Positions 7,779 to 17,205 of a stretch of DNA of 64,000 nt are shown piece after piece. The stretch lies in the NCBI GenBank assembly GCA_029261715.1, contig JAJDAT010000030.1, forward strand, positions 1 through 64,000. The letters run 5' to 3'. Within the stretch, counting starts at the first letter, position 1, and each line of letters begins with the position of its first letter. A program made the translations under genes and the position numbers. This DNA comes from Nitrospinia bacterium. GTDB taxonomy: Bacteria > Nitrospinota > Nitrospinia > Nitrospinales > JAJDAT01. Under the pieces are notes generated by a model. That model searched no databases. It saw only the letters and a list, made by a program, of their open reading frames with translations, and was not told where the DNA came from.

Positions 7779-8246
7779 ATGTCTTATTTATATAAAAAGA
7801 AACCGGAAGCTTCGTTTTTTTTAGTCTTCGTTTTAAGCCTCCAGTTTATATTTCTCCCCTTTTTCCATTTACATCCTGATGATGTGCATGGGCATGAAGG
7901 GGATTTATCGGCTCACAAACACGATGGACATGTTCACTCACATGAACTAGAAAGTTTAGCTCACTTTCTTCACCTTCACCCTGATGAACCTGGATCAGAT
8001 GAGAGCCAACATCATTCTCATTCTTCTCCAGAGCACGATTCTGACTTTTTTGAGGTCAATCTCAATAAAACGAGTCTCTATCCTGAAAAAACTTTTAAGT
8101 TAAACAAGGATTGGGCTGACGTAAGGGTTTTGCATAGCTCTAAACCCTCTTTTGTAAAATCTCTACCTCAAAAAACAGACCTTAAACACAATCACAACCT
8201 CCCCGATCTTCCCAAAGGACGATCTCCGCCACTCATTTTGCTTTAA
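7779..8246 (+). CDS. His-rich membrane-anchored protein upstream of czcCBA
   Basis: 155 aa. A single hydrophobic segment at about 12-30 is followed by a His/Asp-rich region (about 30-95) with clusters 'HLHPDDVHGHEGD', 'HKHDGHVHSHELE', 'HFLHLHPDEPG' and 'HHSHSSPEHDSD', suited to binding Zn, Co, Ni or Cu. The C-terminus ends 'KGRSPPLILL'. Small His-rich periplasmic proteins commonly precede heavy-metal RND operons; this one most likely buffers or delivers metal to the efflux pump encoded 219 bases downstream. A hairpin at 8251-8274 follows the stop. Confidence 0.75.
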   Translation: MSYLYKKKPEASFFLVFVLSLQFIFLPFFHLHPDDVHGHEGDLSAHKHDGHVHSHELESLAHFLHLHPDEPGSDESQHHSHSSPEHDSDFFEVNLNKTSLYPEKTFKLNKDWADVRVLHSSKPSFVKSLPQKTDLKHNHNLPDLPKGRSPPLILL

Positions 8247-8250
8247 CTAT

Positions 8251-8274
8251 TTGAGATCCTATGAAAGATCTCAA
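8251..8274. other. hairpin after the His-rich gene
   Basis: TTGAGATC and GATCTCAA form an 8-base-pair stem around an 8-base loop directly after the stop codon. There is no T-run behind it, so it is a weak terminator or an mRNA-end stabiliser rather than a classic terminator. Confidence 0.4.
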
Positions 8275-8422
8275 TTGAATAAAGTGAATTCAAAAAAACT
8301 CTTAATAGCATAGAGGCGTTAATTGCCCGTGCGCTTATATCGAGAATAGTTGTTTTATTGGTCACTAAAAGCGCCAAAACCCTCGATAAATCAAAGCGTT
8401 TTACCGTTAAGAAATAATCCAT

Positions 8423-8436
8423 GCTCCATTTGGAGC
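8423..8436. promoter_or_regulatory. palindrome upstream of czcC
   Basis: GCTCCA-TT-TGGAGC, a perfect 14-base palindrome 28 bases before the czcC ATG, followed by a TATATT box at 8443-8448. It may be an operator for a metal-responsive regulator encoded elsewhere. No -35 hexamer of quality is visible. Confidence 0.4.
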
Positions 8437-8464
8437 GACTAGTATATTTTGATCGTAAAAAACA

Positions 8465-9790
8465 ATGAAGCGGAATTCATTCGCGTTCGCTGTTGGGCTT
8501 TTATTTTGTTTTAGTATGGCGACTTCCGTCTACGCGCAAACAGACGGAAGAATTCAGATAAAAAAAAGCTATCGAAACAATTTGACGCTCAAACAAGCGA
8601 TCGTAAAAACATTAAATTTTAGTCCTGAGTTATCGGCGTTATCTTTGGAAAAACGCGCTCGCGAAGCGCATACGTTGCAGTCTGGCCTGCTTCCTAATCC
8701 TAGCTTGAATGTTTACACAGAAGACGTCGCTGGTTCAGGGCCTTTTGAAGGTTTCAAACAATCTGAAACCACCATTCAACTCGGACAACTCATCGAACTG
8801 GGTTCAAAGAGAAGCGCTCGGGTTAAAGCAAATCGACTCTCCGAGAAGATGGCCGACTGGGATTACGAAACCAAACGATTGGAGCTTTTAACCAAAGTTT
8901 CTAAAAACTTTTTGGACGTTTTAAAAGCTCAACACAAAGTATCCCTAACTAAAAAGTTAAGGGCGGTAGCCAAACAAGCTTACGATATAGTCGCTGAAAA
9001 AGTTAAAGCGGGAAAAGCCGCTTCCATAGAAAAGGTGAAAGCAAAAATAGCTCTATCTTCTATAAAAATCGAATTAAGCGGCGCCAAGTTAGAATTGAAT
9101 AATGCCAGATTACGTCTGTCCTCTTTTTGGGGAACTACTCAACCTCAATTCTCTAAAGCGGTTGGAGATTTCTTTCTCATTTCCGCAGTCCCCTCTTCCG
9201 AACGGCTTTTAGAAAAATTATCTAAAAACCCTAACCTAGCTCGCTGGTCCACCGAGTTAAAACGGCGTCGTGCCGCGCTCAATCGCGAAAAAGCTAATGG
9301 AATCCCCAATATCCAAGTTAACGGCGGTTTCAGACACCTAGAAACAACTAACGACGATACGTTTCGATTCGGAATCACTGTTCCGATTCAACTGTTCAAC
9401 CGAAATCAAGGGGCGATTGCTGAAGCCAAAAATAGATTAGAAAAAACTCGGGAAGAAAAAAGAGCCATGCAACTAAACACGACACAAGAGTTTTTTAAAG
9501 CTTATAACGCGCTCGTATTTTCACACTCCCAAGTAAGTTCCATAAAAAGCGAAATATTACCGGAAGCGCAAAAAGCCTTTGAAGCAACACAGGAAGGTTA
9601 TAAGTTTGGCAAGTTTGGGCTGCGTGAAGTACTAGAAAGTCAGAAGACATGGTTTGAAGCGCAAAAACAACATATCGAAGCGTTAGCAACTTATCACAAA
9701 GCTAATGTTGACGTGGAAGGTTTGACTGGGACTTTCTTAATGTTCAAATCAACAATCAATACAGAATCCGGGAGAAAGGCTCGACAATGA
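8465..9790 (+). CDS. czcC: outer-membrane efflux protein, CzcC/TolC family
   Basis: 441 aa. Signal peptide 1-25 ('FAVGLLFCFSMATSVYAQ'). Two outer-membrane efflux repeats follow, each mostly helical with alternating heptads: 'TLKQAIVKTLNFSPELSALSLEKRAREAHTLQSG' and, in the second half, 'NPNLARWSTELKRRRAALNREKANGIPNIQVNGGFR'. 'LGQLIELGSKRSARV' and 'FGITVPIQLFNRNQG' are CzcC-type blocks. It forms the trimeric outer-membrane duct for the pump encoded downstream. The stop overlaps the adaptor start as ATGA, so the genes are coupled. Confidence 0.9.
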   Translation: MKRNSFAFAVGLLFCFSMATSVYAQTDGRIQIKKSYRNNLTLKQAIVKTLNFSPELSALSLEKRAREAHTLQSGLLPNPSLNVYTEDVAGSGPFEGFKQSETTIQLGQLIELGSKRSARVKANRLSEKMADWDYETKRLELLTKVSKNFLDVLKAQHKVSLTKKLRAVAKQAYDIVAEKVKAGKAASIEKVKAKIALSSIKIELSGAKLELNNARLRLSSFWGTTQPQFSKAVGDFFLISAVPSSERLLEKLSKNPNLARWSTELKRRRAALNREKANGIPNIQVNGGFRHLETTNDDTFRFGITVPIQLFNRNQGAIAEAKNRLEKTREEKRAMQLNTTQEFFKAYNALVFSHSQVSSIKSEILPEAQKAFEATQEGYKFGKFGLREVLESQKTWFEAQKQHIEALATYHKANVDVEGLTGTFLMFKSTINTESGRKARQ

Positions 9791-11550
9791 AAAACAATTT
9801 CCCTTTCTCAGTAGTCGTTATTTTGGCCATCGGAGTCGTACTAGGATTAGTCATTTTAAAATCAGACTCTACAAGCTTAATGAGTCTTGGCGGAGAATCT
9901 CAGCAATCAATCGAAAATGGTGAAACTGTCCCACGGGGATCGCATGGCGGACGATTGTTTTCAAAAGACGACTTCCAAATCGAATTGACCATTTTTGAAA
10001 AAGGCGTTCCCCCTCAATTTAGGGCCTATGTTACCGATTCGTCCTCTAAATCTATCCCATTTTCTGAAGTCAAAATCACAGTCGAACTTAAACGCTTGGA
10101 TAGAGTCGACGTTATTCAATTTACGCCTTCGGGAGAATATTTAGTAAGCGATAAAACCGTGGAAGAACCTCATTCCTTTGAGGTTTTCATTAAAGCTCAA
10201 TGGAAGGGAAAAAACTTTGAATGGAATTTCTCAACATTCGAAACCCGAACCGAACTCTCCGCTGAAGCGTTTAAAAACGCCAAAATAGAAACCGAAATAG
10301 TCGGCCCTCAAAAAATAAAAAGAAAAATTGAACTTCCCGGAGAGATAGGACTCGATGAAACAAAAGTAGTTCACATTGTCCCCAGGTTAGATGGAGTCGT
10401 AAAAAAAGTCTTTAAGCATCTTGGAGACAAAGTTGAGAAGGGAGAAGCCATCGCAATTCTAGAAAGCCGAGAACTAGCCGACGCTAAAATATCCTATTTA
10501 GATTCTCTAAAAAAAGCTCAACTAGCAAAAATCGATTTTGATAGAGAGTCTCTCATTTTCGAAAACACCGCCGATATGCTTGATCTGCTAGAAAGAAAAT
10601 TAGATCTCGAAGAAATTTCCAAACAAATTGAAGATACTTTAATCGGAAAAAATCGAGAAGAGCTTATATCCTCCTACGCAAAACTCCGCTTGTCGAAATC
10701 AGTCTTTGAAAGAGAAAAGGGATTGTTCGCAAAAGGAATCGCCTCAGAATCTGACTACTTATTGGCTTTAGAAAAATATAAAAGCGCGGAAGCAAAATTT
10801 GTATCTTTGAAAGAAAAAATCGCTTTTGAAGGAAAGTGGGCCTTACGTCAGAAAAAGAGAAAGTATGAAATGGAGAATCTTAACTTACAAAACTCAACAC
10901 AGAAGCTTTTAGCGCTTGGCTTGACTCAAAACGAAATTAAATCGCTAACAAAAAATAAAGGGCGAACTTTTACTCAATACGAATTACGAGCGACTATGGA
11001 TGGAACCGTCATAAAAAAACATTTAGCCACAGGGGAAGCCGTTAAGGCTGACGACGACATTTTTCTTATCGCGGATCTCTCCGAGGTTTGGGCGACTATC
11101 TTAATCCCCGCAGACCAGATCAACAAAATTACTTTAGGCGCCCAAGTTATTGTCAGAAATAAAAATCTGAATCTTCAGTCCGAAGGCAAGTTGACTTATT
11201 TAAGTTCCATCATAGACGAAACAACCCGAACCATAACGGGAAGAGCCGTCATTCCAAACATCGAAAAAATATGGCGCCCCGGAACATTTGTGAATGTTGA
11301 ATTAATAATTGATGAAAAACTAGTTCCTTTGGCAATTCAAAGTAAAGCGCTTCAATCAATTCGTGATTGGTCGGTAGCGTTTGTAAAATACGGCAATGTT
11401 TTTGAAGCGCGTCCTCTCAAAATAGGACAAAACGACGGGGAGTTCGCCGAAGTTTTATCAGGTTTAAAAGAAGGCGAAGTTTACGTCACCGAAAATAGCT
11501 ATGCAGTTAAAGCGGAAATTGAAAAATCATCCGTCGTTCATGCGCATTGA
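9787..11550 (+). CDS. czcB: RND efflux periplasmic adaptor, CzcB family
   Basis: 587 aa, long for a membrane-fusion protein. An N-terminal anchor at about 6-26 is followed by an extra domain (about 45-165, 'RGSHGGRLFSKDDFQIELTIFEKGVPPQFRAYV') found in Czc/Cus-type adaptors. The lipoyl half-motif 'VPRLDGVVKKVFKHLGDKVEKGE' lies near 200, a long helical hairpin spans about 235-385, the second lipoyl half and beta-barrel follow ('ATMDGTVIKKHLATGEAV', 'GTFVNVELII'). The C-terminal 'VVHAH' is His-containing. It bridges the CzcA pump and CzcC duct. It overlaps czcC by 4 bases. Confidence 0.9.
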   Translation: MKNNFPFSVVVILAIGVVLGLVILKSDSTSLMSLGGESQQSIENGETVPRGSHGGRLFSKDDFQIELTIFEKGVPPQFRAYVTDSSSKSIPFSEVKITVELKRLDRVDVIQFTPSGEYLVSDKTVEEPHSFEVFIKAQWKGKNFEWNFSTFETRTELSAEAFKNAKIETEIVGPQKIKRKIELPGEIGLDETKVVHIVPRLDGVVKKVFKHLGDKVEKGEAIAILESRELADAKISYLDSLKKAQLAKIDFDRESLIFENTADMLDLLERKLDLEEISKQIEDTLIGKNREELISSYAKLRLSKSVFEREKGLFAKGIASESDYLLALEKYKSAEAKFVSLKEKIAFEGKWALRQKKRKYEMENLNLQNSTQKLLALGLTQNEIKSLTKNKGRTFTQYELRATMDGTVIKKHLATGEAVKADDDIFLIADLSEVWATILIPADQINKITLGAQVIVRNKNLNLQSEGKLTYLSSIIDETTRTITGRAVIPNIEKIWRPGTFVNVELIIDEKLVPLAIQSKALQSIRDWSVAFVKYGNVFEARPLKIGQNDGEFAEVLSGLKEGEVYVTENSYAVKAEIEKSSVVHAH

Positions 11551-11566
11551 TTGAGTCAAAAAAAAT

Positions 11567-14500
11567 ATGCTAGAAAAGATTGTTGATCTATCTATAAAAC
11601 AAAGAATCCTGGTCATTATTGCAACACTTGTAATGGCAGTTATTGGGATATTTAATTTTTATGCGCTTCCAATAGACGCCGTTCCCGATATCACTAATGT
11701 TCAAGTTCAGATCAACGCGGAAGCGGAAGGATTCACTCCTTTAGAAGTCGAACAACGCATCACTTTCCCATTAGAAAAAGCTATCTCTGGCCTTCCAAAC
11801 CTTAGCTACATTCGTTCGCTTTCAAAATATGGATTATCCCAAGTTACGGCAATTTTTGAGGATGGAACCGATATTTATTTCGCAAGGCAACTTGTAAGTA
11901 ATCGAATCCAAGAAGCAAAAGAACAGCTCCCTTTAGGGGTCGACCCTATTATGGGCCCTATTGCTACGGGTCTTAGCGAAATTTTTATGTGGTCTGTAAA
12001 AACAACCAGCGAGTCTGCAAAAAAAGCATACTCTCTTATGGACTTACGAACTTTTCAGGATTGGATAATTAAACCGCAATTATTAACCGTCCCTGGAGTG
12101 ACAGAGGTGAATAGCGCAGGAGGATACGTAAAACAATACCAAGTTGCCCCAAAAATTGAAAAATTATCCAAATATGGAATATCGCTTCGAGAGATCATTG
12201 CCGCCTTATCCCGAAATAACTCCAACGCTGGAGCGGGATACATCGAACATAACGGATCGCAATATCTCATACGAACTCCCGGTCAGGTCTCTGATTTAAA
12301 TGATATCGGAAATATCGTAGTAGGAACTCGGAACAATATTCCGATTTATATTAAAGACGTAGCTGACGTACAATTTGGTAAAGAACTAAGAACTGGAGCG
12401 GCGACGCAAAACGGAGAGGAAGTTGTACTTGGAACTGTTTTTATGTTAACGGGTGAGAATAGTCGATCCGTATCCTTAAAAGTTTCAGAAAAAATTAAAG
12501 AAATCAATAAAGCGCTCCCCCAAGGAGTGGAAGCGCAACCCGTTTACGACCGCACAAACTTAGTCAACGCAACGCTTAAAACCATTCGTAATAACCTTTT
12601 AGAAGGAGCCATATTAGTCATTGTCGTTCTTTTTCTTTTACTAGGTAACTTCAGAGCTGCGCTAATAGCTTCTTTAGTCATCCCCCTCTCTATGCTATTC
12701 GCGGTTACGGGAATGGTAAAAAACCAAGTAAGCGGAAACCTTCTAAGCTTAGGAGCTTTAGATTTCGGAATCATCGTAGACGGAACGGTAATCATTGTCG
12801 AAAATTGCAGTCGTCGATTAGCCGAAGAACAAAGAAGATTAGGAAGATTATTATTAAATGATGAACGTTACGCGCTAATCAAAGAAGCGGCGAAGGAAGT
12901 TTTCAGCCCTAGTATATTTGGCATCCTCATTATTATGATCGTCTATTTGCCTATCCTCACATTATCTGGTATTGAAGGCAAAATGTTTCAGCCTATGGCA
13001 TTTACCGTTTTGGCCGCTTTAACAGGGGCTATGATCCTATCTATAACATTTATACCGGCAATGATCGCACAGTTTCTATCAAACCAAGAAGCCGAAAAAG
13101 AAAACCAATTTATTACGAAAATCGCCAAAGTCTATTCTACTTATCTCAATCGCGCTCTCAACAACCGTCCTCCTGTTATCGCTTTCATATCTGTCATGAT
13201 AGCTTTAAGTCTTATCATATCAACCCGCATGGGCGGCGAATTTTTACCGACATTGGATGAACGAGATATTGCCGTACACGCTTTACGAGTTACAGGGACT
13301 AGCCTATCTCAAGCAATTAGCATGCAAGACGTCTTAGAAAAAAAGATCAAAGAATTACCAGAAGTCAAAACGGTGTTCTCTAAACTCGGAACACCCGATA
13401 TCGCAACGGACCCAATGCCGCCAAGCGTCGCCGACGTTTTTATTATCGTAAAACCGCGTTCTCAATGGGCAAACCCAAAATTACAAAAATCTGAATTCAT
13501 TCGACGGCTGGAAGAAAAATTGGCGCAAGTTCCAGGTAATAAATACGAAATTACCCAACCGATTGAAATGCGATTCAACGAACTTATCGCTGGAGTTAGG
13601 AGCGATATTGCAATTAAAGTTTTTGGAGAAAATATGGATATTCTTCTCTCAAAAGCTAACGAGATCGAACCTATTTTATCGAACATTCAAGGAGCTTCGG
13701 ATGTAAGAGTCGAAGAAGTCGACGGGTTACCCGTTTTATCTATCGAACTAGACCGTAAAAAAATGGCTCGGTTGGGGCTTAACGTAGCCGACGTTCAAGA
13801 TGTAATCCAAATTGCTCTTGGAGGGAAAAAAACAGGACAGGTTTTTACTGGAGACAGAAGGTTTGACATGGTAGTGAGACTCTCAGAAAACTCTCGAAAA
13901 GACCCCGAATTATTAAAAAGAATTCCAATACCTCTTTCACAAACTACCAACCATGTTCCAATTAAACAGAGCGATACAACAAACCCTGGATATATTACCT
14001 TAGGATCGGTCGCTAAATTTGTTTCCACAAAAGGACCGAACCAAATAAATCGAGAAAATGGGAAACGCCGTGTTGTCATTACCGCAAACGTAAGAGACCG
14101 AGATCTCGGCTCATTTGTGAAAGAAGCGCAAAACTCAATCGATGAAAAAATTTCACTACCGGTAGGTTACTGGATTTCTTGGGGAGGACAATTTGAAAAC
14201 TTAATTTCTGCCGCCAAGAGGTTATGGATTGTCGCTCCAATATCTTTGTTAATTATCTTTATATTGCTTTATGCCGCCTTCGGGTCCTTAAAAAATGCGA
14301 TCTTAGTATTTTCCGGAATTCCCTTAGCGCTTACTGGCGGAATTACTTTTTTGTGGCTACGCGGAATTCCTTTGTCAATTTCTGCCGCCGTTGGCTTTAT
14401 AGCCTTATCAGGAGTTGCGGTGCTTAATGGTCTGGTTCTAGTATCCTTTTTCACCTCATTACGGGAACAAGGAATCGGACTGGATGATGCCATTCGCCAA

Positions 14501-14716
14501 GGATCAATAACTCGTTTACGACCTATTCTAATGACAGCTTTAGTGGCATCGTTAGGCTTTTTTCCAATGGCATTCGCAACTGGAATGGGAGCGGAAGTAC
14601 AGCGTCCATTGGCGACAGTAGTTATTGGAGGCATCATATCTTCAACAGCGCTTTCCCTCTTTGCTTTACCCGTTCTTTATAGAATCGCTCATTTCAAAGA
14701 ATCGGAAATTTCCTAG
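11567..14716 (+). CDS. czcA: heavy-metal RND efflux pump, CzcA/CusA family
   Basis: 1049 aa with the 12-helix RND plan, two large periplasmic loops and proton-relay helix 4 'LGALDFGIIVDGTVIIVENCSRR' (the DFGxxVDGxVxxVEN signature of heavy-metal pumps). The start 'MLEKIVDLSIKQRILVIIATLVM' is typical. Other blocks are 'LPIDAVPDITNVQVQINAEAEGFTPLEVEQ' and 'SGVAVLNGLVLVSFF'. The metal cannot be assigned with certainty; the His-rich partner favours Zn/Co/Ni or Cu. Lies 16 bases after czcB. A stem AGGGTTT/AAACCCT at 14734-14760 follows. Confidence 0.93.
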   Translation: MLEKIVDLSIKQRILVIIATLVMAVIGIFNFYALPIDAVPDITNVQVQINAEAEGFTPLEVEQRITFPLEKAISGLPNLSYIRSLSKYGLSQVTAIFEDGTDIYFARQLVSNRIQEAKEQLPLGVDPIMGPIATGLSEIFMWSVKTTSESAKKAYSLMDLRTFQDWIIKPQLLTVPGVTEVNSAGGYVKQYQVAPKIEKLSKYGISLREIIAALSRNNSNAGAGYIEHNGSQYLIRTPGQVSDLNDIGNIVVGTRNNIPIYIKDVADVQFGKELRTGAATQNGEEVVLGTVFMLTGENSRSVSLKVSEKIKEINKALPQGVEAQPVYDRTNLVNATLKTIRNNLLEGAILVIVVLFLLLGNFRAALIASLVIPLSMLFAVTGMVKNQVSGNLLSLGALDFGIIVDGTVIIVENCSRRLAEEQRRLGRLLLNDERYALIKEAAKEVFSPSIFGILIIMIVYLPILTLSGIEGKMFQPMAFTVLAALTGAMILSITFIPAMIAQFLSNQEAEKENQFITKIAKVYSTYLNRALNNRPPVIAFISVMIALSLIISTRMGGEFLPTLDERDIAVHALRVTGTSLSQAISMQDVLEKKIKELPEVKTVFSKLGTPDIATDPMPPSVADVFIIVKPRSQWANPKLQKSEFIRRLEEKLAQVPGNKYEITQPIEMRFNELIAGVRSDIAIKVFGENMDILLSKANEIEPILSNIQGASDVRVEEVDGLPVLSIELDRKKMARLGLNVADVQDVIQIALGGKKTGQVFTGDRRFDMVVRLSENSRKDPELLKRIPIPLSQTTNHVPIKQSDTTNPGYITLGSVAKFVSTKGPNQINRENGKRRVVITANVRDRDLGSFVKEAQNSIDEKISLPVGYWISWGGQFENLISAAKRLWIVAPISLLIIFILLYAAFGSLKNAILVFSGIPLALTGGITFLWLRGIPLSISAAVGFIALSGVAVLNGLVLVSFFTSLREQGIGLDDAIRQGSITRLRPILMTALVASLGFFPMAFATGMGAEVQRPLATVVIGGIISSTALSLFALPVLYRIAHFKESEIS

Positions 14717-14733
14717 ACCATCATTTCAAAATT

Positions 14734-14760
14734 AGGGTTTGACCGCCGCATAAAAACCCT
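14734..14760 (+). terminator. possible terminator after czcA
   Basis: AGGGTTT pairs with AAACCCT across a 13-base loop, followed by TTATC. The stem is short and the T-run poor, so this is a modest candidate. Confidence 0.4.
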
Positions 14761-14788
14761 TTATCATAGTTTCTTTGGAGGTGTACTT

Positions 14789-15019
14789 ATGGTAGCAATG
14801 ACAGAAATTTTAGATCTTGAAAAAAACGCTCTGAAAGTCGTTAAGAGTCGTTATTTATTGTGTATTTTAGTTTCCCAACGCATTCATCAAATAGAAAAAG
14901 GCGCCCAACCTTGTATTGAGGTTGACCCTCTTGAATTTAACTCTCCTAAAACCTACTATCCACTTGCTTTGAAAGAAATCAATGAAGGCAATATGGATTT
15001 AGAACAAATCGACGAGTAG
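14789..15019 (+). CDS. rpoZ: RNA polymerase omega subunit
   Basis: 76 aa, strong ribosome site GGAGGTG about five bases before the ATG. The omega fold is recognisable: 'KSRYLLCILVSQRIHQIEKGAQPCIEV' corresponds to the 'NRFELVLLAAKRARQL..G..P.V' helix region and 'YYPLALKEINEGNMDLEQID' to the conserved 'P..ALREIAEGKI' end. It would stabilise the beta' subunit of RNA polymerase. The initial 'VAMTEILDLEKNAL' departs from the usual 'ITVEDCLEKV'. It is a single gene, followed by a 219-base gap with a small GCCGG/CCGGC stem at about 15040-15061. Confidence 0.75.
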   Translation: MVAMTEILDLEKNALKVVKSRYLLCILVSQRIHQIEKGAQPCIEVDPLEFNSPKTYYPLALKEINEGNMDLEQIDE

Positions 15020-15238
15020 TTAAGTTTTTTTAAAATTAGCCGGTTCCCACGTGAGCCGGCGGATTTTAACCAGCTTTTCCCCCACTTAAGACTTCGTTTC
15101 ACCTTTCTGCTAAATCTCACCTTTGATCGTTTCTTTTACTCATTAAAATTCAAACCGTTTTATTTAGATTGCTTTAAACTGTCCTTGGTAGTTTTAAGGG
15201 ATCGTATAAAATCGTTTCAACAATCATTTTAATGAACT

Positions 15239-16240
15239 ATGTTTTCCCCCAAGAATAAAGATTTTGTTCTTAATAAAATCTTGTCCATAGGAATTACAAG
15301 CCTAATCTTATACTCCGTAAGTTGGCTAGGCTCCGTGCAGGCGCAATGGGTTGTTTTGACTCTTTTAATCGTAGTCCTTGGACAAGGGCATTTCATCTCT
15401 ACATATATCTATCACTTCAAATCCCTACCTCAAAAACTCTCCAGACGTAAAGAGTGGACAATCTATTTTAGCTTTTTGGTAATTACCGCTTTTATCTTTG
15501 GGTTATTACGTTGGGAGTACCGGCTAGATGCTTTTATCATGGGCTTCGTGGGTCTTTATTTCCTTTTTCATCACGCGCTAAACGAAAGAACTTTGGCGGC
15601 TTTTTATTCAAATACGTCAACAAAAAACTATCTTGAAACTTTTTTCATTTTCACTCTAGTAACCTTAGTTTTTTTGCCGACTCTCAATGACAAAAGTTTC
15701 TCATTTATCCTGACCAAAGACGTTATTTCGTTACAAAATATTTCTTCTCAATCTACTTACTCAACCCTACAAATAATTTCTCCGAAAATTCAAGCTGGCT
15801 TTGGCGCTTTAGCGCTCGCTTTTTTCTTTTTTTATTGTTGGACAAACTATAAGGAAGGTAAAAATAAAATCGCCGTAATCGGAAGTTTAACAGCTTTATC
15901 TTTCGCTTGTGTCTACCTCAAATTATTTCAGGATTTTCTTTATTTTCTAGCGTTTGTTATTTTGTATCACTACGTAACTTGGTTTCTTTTCTTCATATTC
16001 CGTTTTAGTAAAGGAGACCAATTAATAGCTCAAAATAAAAAGTATAAAATAACCCACCTTATAATTTACTCAAGCCTCTTCCTTCTTTTTATTCTTGGAC
16101 AAAACTCGCAATCGGGTTTTCTTTGGGATTTATATTACTTTGTCTTTTCCTTAAACTTTTTCATGTTTTGGACGTTTCTACATATCACTGTTACGTTAAT
16201 AAATGAAAAACCTGTAGAAAGTTTTCTCAAAGCCCTTTAA
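15239..16240 (+). CDS. polytopic membrane protein of unknown function
   Basis: 333 aa with roughly nine hydrophobic segments and very short loops. Histidines recur at membrane positions: 'GQGHFISTYIYHFKSL', 'LYFLFHHALNERTL', 'FVILYHYVTWFLFF' and 'FWTFLHITVTLINE'. This His distribution recalls membrane di-iron or heme-binding oxygenase folds (for example Brp/Blh-type), but I cannot confirm a family. It is convergent with a UbiA-type prenyltransferase ending eight bases away, so a shared lipid or quinone role is conceivable. Start codon ATG at 15239; no strong ribosome site. Confidence 0.7.
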   Translation: MFSPKNKDFVLNKILSIGITSLILYSVSWLGSVQAQWVVLTLLIVVLGQGHFISTYIYHFKSLPQKLSRRKEWTIYFSFLVITAFIFGLLRWEYRLDAFIMGFVGLYFLFHHALNERTLAAFYSNTSTKNYLETFFIFTLVTLVFLPTLNDKSFSFILTKDVISLQNISSQSTYSTLQIISPKIQAGFGALALAFFFFYCWTNYKEGKNKIAVIGSLTALSFACVYLKLFQDFLYFLAFVILYHYVTWFLFFIFRFSKGDQLIAQNKKYKITHLIIYSSLFLLFILGQNSQSGFLWDLYYFVFSLNFFMFWTFLHITVTLINEKPVESFLKAL

Positions 16241-16247
16241 GAAAACT

Positions 16248-17066
16248 TTAGACGTCAAAAACCAAACGTATTATTGTGGCTCCGCACCAAAGAAAAACCA
16301 AGTTATGGTAAAACATCGGACCACGACTTTCTTTGACCATTAAGATTAGCCCAATTGAAATAAACAAGGCGACTAAGGAAGATTTAAAAAAAGAAAATTT
16401 CAGCATTAAAAATCCTGGAATACAAAACAAAGCAATACATATTATTTTGGTCCATTGAACCCCCAGCACATTAGGGATTGTTTTTATTCCAAAACGTCTA
16501 TCCCCTTCTATATCTCGCACGTCCCAAACAATTTCAATAGGCACAACAATAAAAAAAACGACGATGAAAGAAACAATATCTAGCGGCCATAGAGCTCCCC
16601 TAAGAGCCGCTGGAACTAAAGCCGGAGGCGACGCCCACATAACTGCGCTGGAAAGGTTTTTAATCAGGAACTTATCTTTAAAGCGAAAAGGTTTCCCAAA
16701 AACTGAAACCTTGTAACTGTATAAAAGCCCAATCCCAGCAACAACGAAATAAATGAGAAGCAAATAAAGATTATGATATAGAAAAAACAGAGGACATGTT
16801 AAGAACAAAAGCGAACCGTACAAAACTCGATTTTTTTTGGCAGGGTCGAGCGGTCCCCCCTTAATATTTATTTGATCTTCATCAGTGTCCGTCCACTTAT
16901 TAAAAAGATATACGAACGCCATCAGAAAAGAAAAACCAATGGCCGCAAAAAACAACTCTTTTTGAATATCTAAAAAACTACCACCGCTAGACAACACCAA
17001 AAGAAACACTAACAAGCATATATGCGGTCGATAACTCAAAATCTTTTCGAAACTTAGGTTTCCCAT
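16248..17066 (-). CDS. UbiA-family prenyltransferase
   Basis: 272 aa, about eight membrane helices. The first Asp-rich motif is 'YLFNKWTDTDEDQINIKGG' (NxxxDxxxD form) and the second is 'WDVRDIEGDRRFGIKTIPNVLG', both diagnostic for intramembrane aromatic prenyltransferases (UbiA, MenA, chlorophyll or heme synthases). It transfers a polyprenyl or phytyl group to an aromatic or ring acceptor at the inner membrane; the acceptor cannot be told. It lies downstream of the peroxidase gene but is separated from it by a strong terminator, so it has its own promoter. Confidence 0.88.
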   Translation of the reverse strand: MGNLSFEKILSYRPHICLLVFLLVLSSGGSFLDIQKELFFAAIGFSFLMAFVYLFNKWTDTDEDQINIKGGPLDPAKKNRVLYGSLLFLTCPLFFLYHNLYLLLIYFVVAGIGLLYSYKVSVFGKPFRFKDKFLIKNLSSAVMWASPPALVPAALRGALWPLDIVSFIVVFFIVVPIEIVWDVRDIEGDRRFGIKTIPNVLGVQWTKIICIALFCIPGFLMLKFSFFKSSLVALFISIGLILMVKESRGPMFYHNLVFLWCGATIIRLVFDV

Positions 17067-17126
17067 ACAAAACTACCCAAATAAACTTTGTTTTACGGTT
17101 ATATTATCAAACTCGCTTAAAGCAAA

Positions 17127-17161
17127 AAAGCGTCGTTCAATTTAGAATTGAACGACGCTTT
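17127..17161 (-). terminator. terminator of the cytochrome c peroxidase gene
   Basis: A perfect 16-base-pair stem, AAAGCGTCGTTCAATT with AATTGAACGACGCTTT, around a 3-base loop, followed on the minus strand by TTTTTTGC. This is the strongest hairpin in the window and insulates ubiA from the peroxidase gene. Confidence 0.85.
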
Positions 17162-17205
17162 CAAGCCTACAGTGTGCAGTGATTAAATCAACCTACATCA
17201 TTCGA

